DNA from: Gonapodya prolifera JEL478
Lineage: Eukaryota; Monoblepharomycota; Monoblepharidomycetes; Monoblepharidales; Gonapodyaceae
Length of the DNA stretch: 64,000 nucleotides
Direction: 5' to 3'
Assembly: GCA_001574975.1 (NCBI GenBank)
Contig: KQ965827.1
Location: 122,214-186,213 of the forward strand
The notes under the pieces are model-generated. The model saw nothing but the letters and a program-made list of their open reading frames with translations, was not told the origin of the DNA and made no database searches. Of this stretch, positions 1 through 11,429 are shown piece by piece. Made by a program: the position numbers and the translations under genes. Position 1 is the stretch's first letter. Every line of letters starts with the position of its first letter.

Positions 1-2215
1 GCGAGTTGATCATATTAATTCAATCGTTGGCAGTCACGTGGAGCTTGTCGCAACCGCGTCAGTACCTCTCATCAGAGTCCTCCTTGTTGCACATCGATCT
101 CTTTCCCTTGTTCTCAAAATGCATTCATTGAATGACGCGATTAATCATCTTGAACCGATTGAGCTTGAAATATCCCTGACAGATGCGACACTTGAGCGAT
201 ACTCATGGTCAAAATTGGTAGATTCATTTGTTAGACCAGAGGAAGGTGATGAAGCATATGTTGCACCAGCCAAATGATGCTTACTCTTTTCCCACTACCA
301 TGTTGTTAGTTTGGCGAGTCAAGTATCGCGATAAACTTCGAAGTGACCTGTTATCGCTGTGCTTCGAGCGTGGTGAGGACGAAGGTAAAAACACCAAGGT
401 ATGAGATTCCCCCCAAAAAATTGAATGGTTGTTTTGTATATCTAACTCATGCTTTTTGACAGTCCGACCTGGATGTGTGGGCTTACTACACCGGCATTGC
501 GGACTTCCTTTATGGCTTGTTTCCACGAAGAACGTTTCAATCTGTGGCATTGTCGGAATCGAACTCTTTCCACTTTCTCCCCTGCTTTGTCCATCCCGCA
601 GTCGTTCACAGTATTCGAGATTGCACAAGTGCCGCCAAAGCTGTTGCCGGGATTCCACTCGCCGAGGCAGCATCAACAATGTCCGAAACAGCTCGCAGCA
701 TCGTATCCAGACTTCCAAATTCAGAAGTAACGAAACAGATCTCAGACCAGAACTGGTACAGAAAGGGTACTGGATTTCGAATGTGGTCCAGTGCTCGTTC
801 CAGCCCGTCTGTCGCAACTGAAAGCTTCTACCAGCAGTTCTGCTCACCGAAAGCAATGATTTTCCGGGGTAAAGGAAGCGCTTTTGAGCACTGTACTCTA
901 TTGTGCGATTTGCTACTCGGACTCGGAATGAACGCATTCATCGCCCTTGGAAAAGGCGGGTTGATAAAGTCTGTGACGATACCGCAATTTTACGAAAATC
1001 AGGTCTCCGAACAACAGCCAAGCTTCGAAATTACTGTTGGGTTGTAACTATCGAGCCCAAGACGTCTCATTCGACAAATGAAGAACCCCCAGATGTGACC
1101 GAGGACAGTGTTTACACGAACTTTCGACATCTTGCCGAAGTGTCTTCCTATAATCGTACAGTGACTGTAACGCATTGGGATGCGCTCACTGGTTTGTGAT
1201 AGCATGGAGTTGGAAGTCGCAGTGGGCTCAGCTTCCTTCTTCCATAGGTGCTTCGTACCAAGCCACAGGGGCAAAAGGATTCGCGTTTGAACGTATCGAG
1301 ACTCTTTTCAATCATCGCAACATATACTTCAATATTCAAAAGTCGGGAATATTCCTTAGGTGTGTTTTTGACTGGCAATTGGAGGCGTTGGTGCTTACCG
1401 TGGCTCCAGGCCTGCTTTCTCCTGGAACCTGACGGATCCCGACTGCTGGCTCCAGTTCCTTTCACCAGAAGCTCAAAAACGCTTTGGATCACTTTGTGCA
1501 TTTTGTATGTCCATTGTTCACCTTTAAAGTCTCGATTACGTAACAACGCACATCAGATTCAACCAGGGATCTTTTGCCGACGCCGCTTGCGCTGACAGCC
1601 TTTCCTTACGTTTTGGAGGATAGGTTTGTCACTGTCCGAGTTGATGTCATTGAGAGACGTCTGAGCAAATTTCAACAGGAGTCTGATCCGTGCCCTCGTT
1701 GATGCGATACGAGGATATCGGCGGCATATCCTTTTCATTACGCGCACCGCCTTTCAGCGAAGCCTCTCATCGTATTTGCAAGAGCAAATACCCAAAATGG
1801 AACTGGCAGCAAATCAGGACTTTATAGCAACACACATCACCACAACTCCCCGTCCAGTTACATCAACATCAAATTTGAAGGAAGAGCGTCATCACAATCT
1901 TCAACTGTTTGAGGATGTGAAAATTGGCGCCGCCTCTCATGCACCAGGTGGGAGGCTGGTGCACCTTTACTGTTTCAGGCTTAATCGGTTTGAGGGCTTT
2001 GACGAGCTTGTACAAGATTTGAGTAAGTGGCATGCATGTCTTGCTTGTCTCCAACCTATTGTGACAACGACTCGCAATGCGCAATAGTTGAAACAGGTGT
2101 TCTGGATTGCTCTGCCACGGACACAACCTTTGCCGTCGCCGCGAAATTCTTCCCAACTGTGTGGGGTTCAACGATCTGGATCGTTGTAGCGTACACCGTG
2201 GCGGTCTTGCGATAA
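1..2215 (+). CDS. CC2D2A/CEP76-type transglutaminase-like protein (5' end outside window)
   Basis: Multi-exon gene open to the left edge. Visible exons include 1-217, 270-398 and 463 to about 958, with later exons to the stop at 2215. The transglutaminase-like core reads AFEHCTLLCDLLLGLG, followed by CWVVTIEP, THWDALTG, FNHRNIYFNIQ and WNLTDPDCWLQFL. The C-terminus FPTVWGSTIWIVVAYTVAVL matches the hydrophobic C-terminal strand of the CEP76 and CC2D2A families. CC2D2A acts at the ciliary transition zone and CEP76 at centrioles; the domain is a catalytically dead peptidase-like fold. The FNIQ and WNL..W segments look slightly closer to CC2D2A. The N-terminal C2 domain expected in both families would lie outside the window. 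Presence in a fungus implies a flagellated stage (inference). The family call is fairly firm; which of the two orthologues it is remains open. Confidence 0.7.
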
Positions 2216-2279
2216 CAAAATACCGTGATGGTGTATATCTGCATTATAAAAGTAGTTACACAAACTAATTCACTAAAGC

Positions 2280-4992
2280 ATGTCTTTGACGAACACTCTC
2301 CTTGAGCGATTGGACACGATTCTGAGGGACGATTCGGCGCGCGATCTTTCACTGTACAGTCGAAGTTCCCGAGACGACGTTGATGAAAACGGCGCGGATG
2401 ACTCAACATCGCTAGAACGATTGACAGTAATCTTTGCTGCACTTTCTAACCCGATTTTCAAGCAAGTCTCAAACGAGAACTATGCGCATCAAACTCATCT
2501 CCTGAGTTATGAAGCACATCTTCTGAGTTATGCGGAGATCGTGCGATTGGTTCATGAAGTCGGAACGACTTTGTCAAAGGAGAACCAACAAAATGAAGAT
2601 GCAATGCCTCTTGTGATACTTGATGCTCAATGGGTTTTTGCGGCAAAGGCGTGTGTCGCCTTACACAAGCTCGCCGTATCCAATGCATTGTTGGATGCAG
2701 GTGCGACTAACTTGCAGCTAGATATTGACTATTGGCGTCAAGTGGAGTTTGGATCCTTTAATATATGGGCTTACTTTGCCCAGAGTGAGTAAATGTTGGT
2801 CCATACATCGTCCTATCAACTTGGATGTGACCTCCATTGCCTTCCGCAGCTTTACCAATCCGCGTATTCCGGGATTTCTCCGGGTTTACGTCGTCAGCTG
2901 TGAATGTCTTCCTCACAAAAAACCACTCTGGATCTTATGCCAATCGGGCGTTGGGCATTATTGAAGCCTTGTCGCTGCCCATCTCGCAACTGTCTGGTAG
3001 CGCCACTGCAAGTGTTAAGACCGCTTCTTTGGCTCCACTTACTTTTGTGGGGTTGCTCAAATCGCGCCTCCGGCATGAAGTACGTGCTCGCCGCAAAGCC
3101 CTCGAGGTGTTAAAGGCTTCTCGGCAGGAGTATCTTGGAGTTCTAGCTGCACGAGGGCTCCTGAGTCTGAATTCTGTGGTGAAGGGACAGTCGCCAGCAG
3201 ATGAACTCGTCGGAATTGAGGCCTCTACATTTGGCGGCGCGACGTCTTTTGTCCCCCAACGGCCACCTGAGACGTCCACTCAAGGCATCCGTTCTCGGAT
3301 AAACGTGTTGCAGAGGTAAAACAAAACCTGCCGCGAGATGTGCTTTTTCACCTGACGTTACATTTTCTGAAGCGGTGTCTCTGACGCTCTGCTCTTCCTC
3401 AAAGGTATGATCAAACGAGAAGGAGACTTTGAAAATACGATCGTCGACATAGCCACAGGAGGCGGCGACATCGAGGGAATGTTACACACACCAAAAGATG
3501 ACCTCTCCAAGATCATTCCAGTTCAGCCTTCCAATGCTATCGCTCTTCAGGAAGTGTACGCCGAGATAAAATCTGTCGCAGAGATGTTGTTACTCCACTC
3601 ACCAACTAGTCCAGATAACATCGGACATTTTACTCGACCTTCGATCGCGACCCGATATTGGATTCCTGGATTCGTCGGCTTTTACGCCGCCATCATGACG
3701 GTTCAGGGTGTGAAATTACGATGGAATATGCTTTTGGATGCAATCGATGTGACCATTAGCACTGTGAACGATTTTTGGAGGTAAACTGTTCGGCATCGTG
3801 CCAGCTTGGCACCTCTCCTGAGAAATTCGACACCGATCTCATGCACATAATTTTTCATGCAGGCAATGGGTGTTAGAACCACTCAAGACTATTTATCAGA
3901 CCGTTCGAAATGAACCTGAAACACAGATATCGCTTTTGAAAATGGAGTCTCTAAAGTCAGACCTCTCGAGTTTGGAGCGTATGGTTATTGAGTGAGGTCA
4001 ATTCACAAAGTTGGATCCGCAATTTTCTCCTGAGTTTACCCATTTTGTCAGCTTTGTGAAAGACACTCGAAAACCTGTTTCTATATCAGAAGATGAAATT
4101 CAGCGTATCATTGGCATGACAAAAAATGGAGACTTAACGCCTGTATTGGAAGTTTATGAAGCTGACATGAAAAATCCGATTCGCGGCGCTCTTCAAGGAC
4201 AACTTCTCCGCAGCTTCCTGATACAAAGTGAGATTTGATGGGAGAGCGAGGGACTTTTTCATCACTATGCATCCCTAATCTGCATACGCAATTTTCCAGT
4301 CCAAAAGGTTAAAGTTGACACCGAAACAGCCATGAACGCCATTTCACGAGTGAGCATCACAACAGGGTGGTCTTTTCATATGCGCCACACGATCAGTTGT
4401 GTTCCTGTGCTGTCAACAGCTCCTCAGCCAAAATGAATTGAATTTTGCCGTAATCTCATCAATCCCCGCGATTCTCGCACTTTATGCAGTTTGGACGAGC
4501 GTTCAAGAGGCGCGCAGGCACAGAGGCATGATGAACCGTGATCGAGCTTTCGTGCAGTTTCGTGCCGGCCTCACCAGATTGGAAATAATTTTTAATCGGA
4601 ACAACGACCCTGATCGGATACGCGACATGGAACAGGTGGACGCTCTTAGCTGTCAACTCACAGCAGGCATGGGCTATCGAGATCATGGCGCCATTTTGTG
4701 TGAGCTGTACCTGCTGCGAAAGTGAGTGTTCGAACTCAGCGTTAGTGATACATGTCGTATTACTTTCTTTTGGTAGCTACGTCAAGTACCTCCCCTTGGA
4801 TTCCGCTATATCGGACGTCATTCGCAACGAAGAGTAGGTGATATTGATTGTCATCCGTTTCTGTTAATGCTCAGTGCAGTTGTTTCCCATCTCAGTTTGA
4901 CGGACATCTCTAATCCAAGCATGAAGATCAGCCAAAAACTAAGGACTATAGATCGAATTTGGCGCGCAATTCAGTATCATCGTTCTGGTTGA
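2280..4992 (+). CDS. NCA2: NCA2-family mitochondrial protein
   Basis: Six or so exons. Exon 1 runs 2280-2784 and joins at 2850; later exons start near 3405, 3863, 4000, 4300, 4780 and 4895. The second half carries the NCA2 family signature: WIPGFVGFYAAIM (membrane segment), VNDFWRQWVLEPLKTIYQT, SLERMV, GDLTPVLEVYEADMKNPI, LIQKVKVDTETAM, then ELNFAVISSIPAILALYAVW (second membrane segment) and a terminal CELYLLR...DRIWRAIQYH helix. In yeast NCA2 affects expression of mitochondrially encoded ATP synthase subunits and sits in the mitochondrial membrane. It starts 65 bases after the upstream gene stops, on the same strand. The frame across the intron near 3316-3404 does not close with the obvious sites, so that junction is approximate. 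Confidence 0.85.
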
Positions 4993-5118
4993 ACGGTCTA
5001 ATGTCTCAAATCCACCCCCCCCCTTTTTTTTGAGCAATCATTGAAGCACTGACCAGTAACATCAAGCTAAAGGGTAATAGATGCAATAACGTGTATAAAA
5101 TACTGAGATTCGCAGACT

Positions 5119-6742
5119 CTAAGACTGTTGACCGTGATACCCTGGTGCGTACTGTTGTCCAAAGCCGCCAGGAGCAGGCTGTCCAAAGCTCGCAGAGCTT
5201 CCGGGGCCATATGTAATGTTCCCAGGGGCGAAGGATGACGTATCTGATTCTCCACTCACGAAGCCGCTTGGAGCCGGCCCCTTGACATCCTGGATACCGT
5301 CCGCCACCCACAACCGCTTCGTATTGACAGTCACAGACACGGATCGCGCAGGCACTGCGTGCGATTGTATCGCCATTGATTGATTGGAAAATTCAGCAAG
5401 GTTGATTCCCCCCGATGGGAAATAGTAGGATGCGGGGTTACTACCTAGAGATGTTACGTGCGATGGAGTATTGCCAGCCAATGCAGACACTACAAAATAT
5501 GGGAAGGATCTCAGCACTTTTCAACTACAGTTGAAGATGCATGGTATCACCCACTTGGAACAAAGCCCTGAACATTAGGGGCAGACGTTGGCGATGTGGT
5601 CGAGGCATACGCCCAACCGTCGTTGTAGGCCTCAAGAACCAAAATCTGGTCCCCGAGTTTGAGCGAAAGTTCGTCCGCATTCTGTGCGGGGTAATCGAAA
5701 ATCGCAGTGAACACTGCATTCACAGGTCTCCCTCCAGTTCCTCCGGGTCCCATTGTCGGAAGCACAAAGCTCTGGCCTTGAAGAGTACTCTGGGTTGAGC
5801 TGGAGTAGTGGCTGGGCGGCGGATCAAATCTCTGCGTCAGATTGTCACTTGGATAAGTGGGGTTTTCACCCAGCAGCGGTCGCTTGAGTCCCTGTGAGCC
5901 ATCGTCTACCAGTCCTGGGGTCTCCTTGGTCGACCTTTTTCCTTTGCGGACACAGTAAATGCCCAGCCCGATGAGCACTAGTACAACTACCCCACCGACC
6001 GCGATTCCAACAATGGCGCCGAGAGAAAGCCCACCAGCGGCAGGCGGACTACCACCACAGCCGTTGAGAGAATCGGTCCACGTGACTCCGTCGTCACAGG
6101 TTTGACCACATCGGAGTACTTTCGTTGCCGTATCGTAGCGACAGCCTTGTTAATCGAATATTAGAGGTCGATAGGTTCCGCAATGGACTAGATGGGCGCG
6201 GAACTCGACTCACCTATGCTGGAGTTGTACTTTGGCGGGCCACATTGTGAGCTTCCACATGTCCCTCCATCACACAACGACTAAGAACAATTTTCTAAGT
6301 TCAGGATCATACATTCACGCCGTTATTCAGGAGGAAGCTCACCGCGGTGTATCCGAACCTTCAAGGGATCCCACACAACTGTTAGCTGGTGAAAGACAAC
6401 ACGCCCACACCCGTCAATTCGACGGAACTCACGGATTCACTTTCGCATTGCACGCCCTGGTGACGAAAACGTCCCAATCGGAGACGAAAAGTAAGCCAAA
6501 GCGGTCTTCATGTGTGGGGCTTCACGCACATCCACCGGGTCTCTCCACCCCTCTGGTCGATCGACCCACCAGTAGCAGTATCCGTTGAGACATGACCTGT
6601 AGGCGGCGTTGGGAGCCGAAAACGCATTCCCTTGTGTGCATACATCATTCGATGTGCAGGCGACCAGGTTGGCCAAGGACGGGGGGGCAAGGAGGGCGAT
6701 GGTTGCCGCCGCAACAACGAAGGTGGAAGATTGAAGGCGCAT
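5119..6742 (-). CDS. Single-pass membrane protein with Cys-rich ectodomain and cytosolic SH3 domain
   Basis: The start at 6742 gives a classical signal peptide (MRLQSSTFVVAAATIALLAP then SLA). A Cys-rich ectodomain follows (VACTSNDVCTQGN, SCLNGYCYW, LCDGGTCGSSQC, CGQTCDDGVTW) and then the membrane segment LGAIVGIAVGGVVVLVLIGL with a basic stop (CVRKGKR). The cytosolic part has an SH3 domain (VFTAIFDYPAQNADELSLKLG, ending GFVPSG) and a Gly/Pro/Gln-rich tail ending GYHGQQS. The topology recalls yeast Fus1 (O-glycosylated ectodomain, one membrane helix, C-terminal SH3) more than the four-helix Sho1. The ligand or wall component bound by the ectodomain is unknown. One exon junction in the ectodomain (about 6290-6560) is unresolved. 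It is head to tail with the gene upstream on the minus strand. Confidence 0.75.
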
Positions 6743-6908
6743 GGCGGGTGGCGGGAGAATGGTTGACTCGGGAAAGAAGAGAGGGTGTGGCTGTGGTGAT
6801 GCGTTCTCTTGATGTGTGGACACAAACACCGCCCCCGCCAGGCAGGAGCATACTTGTCCCCCTTTCCTCTTTCAAAAAAGCAGCTAAAAATTGCACAGTG
6901 ACCTAACA

Positions 6909-8228
6909 TTACTTCTTCACTTCTCCACCCGCTTCCATCACAGCATCTCTACCTGCCAGTACACACCTCTCAAGCAGATCAGTGCCGAAGACTGACCCTA
7001 TTTCGCGTTGCAGCTCCTCGGTGGGTCCGAGGAACATGGAGAGGGTCGTGGAGTTTTCGGCTGAAGGTAAGAACGATTCGCATTTTTTTTTTTTTTTTTT
7101 TTTTTGGAAGCGATGAGGAGGAAAGTGGGGCATGGTAAGGTTATTATGGGTTCAAAATGGGCCCTAACACTTCCCCATGTTGATCTCACTCGGGTTTAAG
7201 CCTCCGTCTCGCGACCATTTCTCAGAGAAACGCTTCCGAGGCCATCCTCGGAGGGTCACGCAGAGTTTGGGGGAGCCATAAACGGCAACCTGTGGGCCTC
7301 ATACAGTTTGGTGGGGAAAGAAAGACATTAATTCGATGTTTGAACGCTTTGATTCACAAATGCAGCCGGAGCTTAATGTGCGTTTGTGTGGGTGTGAAGG
7401 TGACATGGCATCATCGGCGGAGCATCGACACATTGCACTGGTACCACTCATCCATTTGTAACCCGTTCATGTTGCTTTCCCTGGTGCATTCCACAGTGCT
7501 CCGGTATGCAGCCGAAACTCACGTGATAATACGTCGAGTCGGGTGCCTTTCCTTGCGCCTGATGTTCGAACTTGACCTGTGATTTGCCTGCGCCTGCAGC
7601 TGCAGTTCGGGTGGCGAGAGTGGGAAGGGATCCAAGGGAGCCGAGGGAGGACCCCAATCCAACAGGTGTTGAGACGGGTACAGAGGTTTTGTTTGACTGC
7701 GGGACAGCTGACGCAGATGGTATTGTTGAGTTGGTGGGAGGGGAAGTCGACGTAAGCTGTGCCGACGATTGTGACTGTGACTTTGGCGGTTGAGTCGCTC
7801 CAGAAGTTGTGTTCGGTGCTCCGCCCGCCGTCGCCTTTCCCGCGGATCCGGAGCTCGGTCTTTGGATCGACTTCTTTGCTCCAGCCGATGTTGGTCGCTT
7901 GGTGCCGGCGGAACTGGGAGGAGAAGGTTTCGCTGCAGATGTTTTCTGGATCGATTGTTTTGAAGGAGAGGGAGACGATGGAGATGGCTTCGACGGGGAT
8001 GCGGTGGAAGTCTTTGCAGTGGTGGAGAGTGGCGGCAGATGCTTTGGTGGAGACGCTGGCCGTCGGGCGTTCATTGCGATGAGAAGCGGCGACTGTGGTC
8101 GCTGTCACCGCTGTGCCACCCACCCCCTCTCTTTGGAGAAACTGGTTGGTTTCCCACATACTGGTGAAGCCTCTGTCAGTATGTATGTATTTCATGGCCC
8201 CGTCTTCGGAGAACTTAGTCCGTAGCAT
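6909..8228 (-). CDS. Unknown Ser/Thr/Pro/Lys-rich protein
   Basis: Not recognised. Probable start MLRTKFSEDGAMKYIHTDRG at 8228; a short intron of about 35 bases near 8080-8115 is needed to enter the long low-complexity frame (ARRPASPPKHLPPLSTTAKT and onward, to 7525). Next comes exon VAVYGSPKLCVTLRGWPRKR, whose donor GTGAG leaves phase 1, and a last exon reading STTLSMFLGPTEELQREIG and ending AVMEAGGEVKK at 6909. The phases of the last two junctions match exactly, which supports joining them. The last intron contains an A/T homopolymer. The N-terminal half looks disordered and positively charged; the C-terminal 90 residues look folded. No function assigned. Confidence 0.5.
7083..7105. repeat. 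Poly-T/poly-A homopolymer in an intron
   Basis: An uninterrupted run of about 22 T on the plus strand. It falls inside the last intron of the minus-strand unknown gene, where it is poly-A upstream of the acceptor. Likely length-polymorphic and prone to sequencing error. Confidence 0.9.
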
Positions 8229-8427
8229 GGGGCATCTCGTGTGTACTGCAAAAATCAATGGTTACAATATTGTGGTGATATTCTGCACCATCTGTAACAA
8301 TTTTTTTAAGCGCGGAAAAGGGGGAAGGACGCAAGGTACTGTGCGTCTGTGGTGGTGCTGAGAGGGTATCGGGCGACAGTTTTTCTGAAGGATCACAGTC
8401 TTCCGGTCAGGAAGGATGATATGATCT
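8229..8427. promoter_or_regulatory. Divergent intergenic region
   Basis: About 200 bases between the divergent starts of the Ser/Pro-rich gene (minus) and the transcription-factor-domain gene (plus). It must hold both promoters. It is AT-rich in the middle; I see no specific operator and no zinc-cluster-coding exon. Confidence 0.5.
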
Positions 8428-10394
8428 ATGCCTTATCAATTGCAGATGGCGGATGATGTCCAAGCTACTCTCCCATCAGCCACTGGTGAAACGGTTGTGG
8501 AGTCTGATCGACAACCCACCAAAAAGCGTCCATTGCGGCACGTGAACTCAAGGCTGGCCTCACTCGAACGCGCTCTTGCATCGCCGGTTCTGACCGTAGA
8601 TAAAAGTCCTACTCGTGCCGACACGGCGACAAACGCATATCCTTTTGCTGACCAACAATTGCATCGCTTCCCCCACTTCCTACCTCCTGAAGTCTGCCAT
8701 AAGCTCTTAAATCGCTACTTCACGGGGCGGCCAAGTCACTCGACCCTTATTCACAGCTCGATGATTCTGGACAATAAAAAACCGAGTGCAATTCTCAATG
8801 TGGGGATACTTGCCCTAACCTCCACATTGAATTCAGAGCATGAGCATCTTAGAACTCTAGGAAAGGGCATGATTGTTCCCAAGATGAAAGAAACTCTCCG
8901 GAACGCAGCTGCCTGGCCCTCGGTGGATCTCGTGGTCGGATTTGTCTTCGGGTACTATACGAACTTTGCTTTGAACACAGTCCGTGTTGCGCATGTTTTT
9001 CAGTGTCGAGCGCCTTTTCTAAACATCTCCCTGCTTGCGCAGTCATCAAAAGACAGTATTCTGTTCGTATCTCAGGCTTGTGCAGCCATAAAACTTCTAG
9101 CAATAACAACGGAAGAGGGACTACGGACCATGTTTCCTGATAAAGATCCACCGTCCGGCAATAGACATGGGATCCCACCACCATGGATACTGAGAGAGCA
9201 GGCTCGACGAGTAGTGTGGTTAGTGTACACGCTCGATGCCGCTCTTAGCGCGAGTACGGCCAGTAGGGCAAACTTGGAGGCGGACGAACTGTATAACCTA
9301 CGGATTCCTTGCGATGACAGGTTAGATGAACGTCTTTTGAGAAATTATGGAAGCGTTGTTCATGCATCGTTCCTTGCGGAAAGGGTGTGGTCCTTCCGGA
9401 AGCCTCCCTGGAACGAACCCCCTTTGGATCAACACACTCTCAAATCACTCTTGCGCCCTGAGCCGACAACTTTCGGCTCCTTACCAGTCCCACCAACGGT
9501 AACCCTAGTGGGTAAAGTGCCCTGCTGCCTGGAACCTATAGTCCTGTACACCTATCGCTTGGCTACACAGTTACATGTTCGCCTGGAGGAGCAGGGCATG
9601 TACGTCTTTATGCTCCCCAAGACGACAGTGGGAGAAGAAGTGCGGTCCAAGATCAACCAAATTGATATTGTCATCAACAACTTGGACAGCTTCTTCTCCT
9701 ACGGAGGGACTGCACAAACAGCATCTGCGCTCCTCAGTATGGCGTTGTTTTCTGCTGTTCGCGCGATCCTCCGAGGACCTGGTATCGCTCTGGAACGACT
9801 TTGGATAAAGTTGGTCATGGAGAGTATATGGATGCGCAATTTCCGGGCCGAAGCTCCTCGGGACCTATCCCTTTGGATCGACCAGAAGAGACCAGGACTT
9901 GGCACGCAGACAGGCGAGCTACTTGCTGCTTGGGTGAGTTCCTCCGCTGTCTTCCACCATTGACAATTCAATGACTGTTTGAACTCTCTCCAGTCCGCCT
10001 CTCCTGCGTTTCTTGATTCCATCAAGGATGCTTCATGTACAGCCGTTCTTATTTCACAAGCGCTCCAGATTGATCCTGACATCACACTCTATATATCAGA
10101 GGGAGTGCGTGGATGGTTCGGCAATGCATTGGAGCGCACGTGAGAAAAGATAAAATGCTTTTTTCATTTGCGTAAATCACAGTCTGATACCCCCTCTCTA
10201 GTCTCCAAATCTGTGGTGTCATTTTGATCCTTGCCGCCGCCCTCTCACTGGAACTTGGCCTGCCAATGGATTCTCAGCTGGTGGCGTCCGCAGAAATCAT
10301 ACTGCGCGCTGGTGGGCCACCAGTAGATGTCTCCGAAATGGTGCTCAGAGTCGTCGGTGAACTTCAACAGAGTCCCAATTTCCATCCTTCCTGA
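8428..10394 (+). CDS. Fungal transcription-factor-domain protein lacking a zinc cluster
   Basis: Large exon 8428-9933, then two short exons (from about 9994 and about 10200) ending QQSPNFHPS at 10394. The middle region matches the fungal-specific transcription factor domain (PF04082-like): ILREQARRVVWLVYTLDAAL followed by SASTASRANLEADEL and IPCDD, where the Arg-Arg/Trp pair, the Asp and the D-x-LP element are typical. The N-terminus has KKRPLRHVNSRLASLERALA, which resembles the linker and coiled coil that normally follow a Zn2Cys6 cluster, but no C-x2-C-x6-C cluster is visible in the exon or in the 400 bases upstream. Either an upstream exon was missed or this is a cofactor-like member that has lost DNA binding. 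Probably nuclear. Confidence 0.7.
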
Positions 10395-11000
10395 ATTTTG
10401 CAAAACTGTGTTGTGCTCCCTGCTTTCCTGCATTTTTTTTCACTCACGGCATCTCTCTTCGTCTCATTCATTTGATGTAACTATTACTCGTAGTAATGCC
10501 ATTAAGATGTTTTGACTACACGCTTTAGAGGCGTACGAGTGATGGAACCGATGTTTACGAGAGTTCTGCGTGCGGCCGCTGCACACTCCTCCCACCATTT
10601 CCTTCCTTTCGCCAAAGAGGAAAGCCTTTGAGTGTGAATTATACCCCTTCGTGTGTATTCTCGGTTGACTTCTGCTGAGAGCACCCTGATCGGTATGCCG
10701 AACAACAAAACCAGAGCTATCCTGGAATGTAGCAAAACAAACACTCGAGTCATTATTTACTCTCAGCCTCGCATTGCACCCAATTACGAAGCTGACTCCA
10801 TCGGTGTTCGCATTACAAACCACGCGCGCACCAGGTTCAACAGAAAGTCATCGAGATTGAGCACAGAAGTTTTCCGAAGCAGCATTCATCTTTGCCCATG
10901 CACTAAATTCCACGTAATCTTCATTCTTGATCCAAAACGCTATGTATCCTCGCCCCATCCGTCACGCACGTCTTCCGTCGCAGCCCTGTCTGATGCCGCG
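10395..11000. other. Gene-free stretch
   Basis: About 600 bases between convergent genes. Only overlapping, low-complexity reading frames on both strands are seen; none has splice sites, family motifs or a plausible protein composition. Confidence 0.6.
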
Positions 11001-11264
11001 CTACGCCGTGGCCCTTCCTTTGACCCTCCTCCTTGTCTGCCAATCCTTGACCCATATTCCCGCCATACCCATGACCAGACCAGTGGTGAAGGGTTTGAAC
11101 ACGAGATCGATCGTCAGCGAGATAAACGTCTGAAGCCAAGGCGGAAGCGGGTTGGGAGGCGGATGGGCTGGACCTGAGTGGGGAGGAGGGACTAGGATGG
11201 GGTTGCGTGAGGGGGTTGTCCGGCTGTGTAGATGGGGAAGGATGAGAAGATGGATGGAAACCAA
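11001..11264 (-). CDS. Small single-pass membrane protein, unknown
   Basis: An 87-residue reading frame. The first half is Pro/Ser/His-rich. The second half has an amphipathic-to-hydrophobic stretch, FISLTIDLVFKPFTTGLVMG, followed by a basic tail (KDWQTRRRVKGR). This size and layout suits a small mitochondrial outer-membrane or import-associated protein, but I cannot name it. An overlapping frame in the same direction begins further upstream (MAAWALISLGFHP) and is less protein-like. It diverges from a second tiny membrane protein about 165 bases away. Confidence 0.4.
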   Translation of the reverse strand: MVSIHLLILPHLHSRTTPSRNPILVPPPHSGPAHPPPNPLPPWLQTFISLTIDLVFKPFTTGLVMGMAGIWVKDWQTRRRVKGRATA

Positions 11265-11429
11265 GCGAAATCAATGCCCACGCGGCCATTTTTAGTTGGC
11301 AGGTACGGCCCGGCCTATGTTATGGAGCGGTCGCACGCGAAGGGGGAGTACTCGTTGAATCGGCCCACACGTGTCGGCAAAACTTCAACTGTCCAACTGC
11401 AAGACACAAAAGTTTCCTTCGAAACAGCC
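11265..11429. promoter_or_regulatory. Shared divergent promoter region of two small membrane proteins
   Basis: 165 bases separate the two start codons. No TATA box stands out. Confidence 0.35.

Noticed and set aside
281-937. Minus-strand 218-codon frame
   Set aside because: It overlaps exons of the CC2D2A/CEP76-like gene, which carry recognisable motifs on the plus strand.
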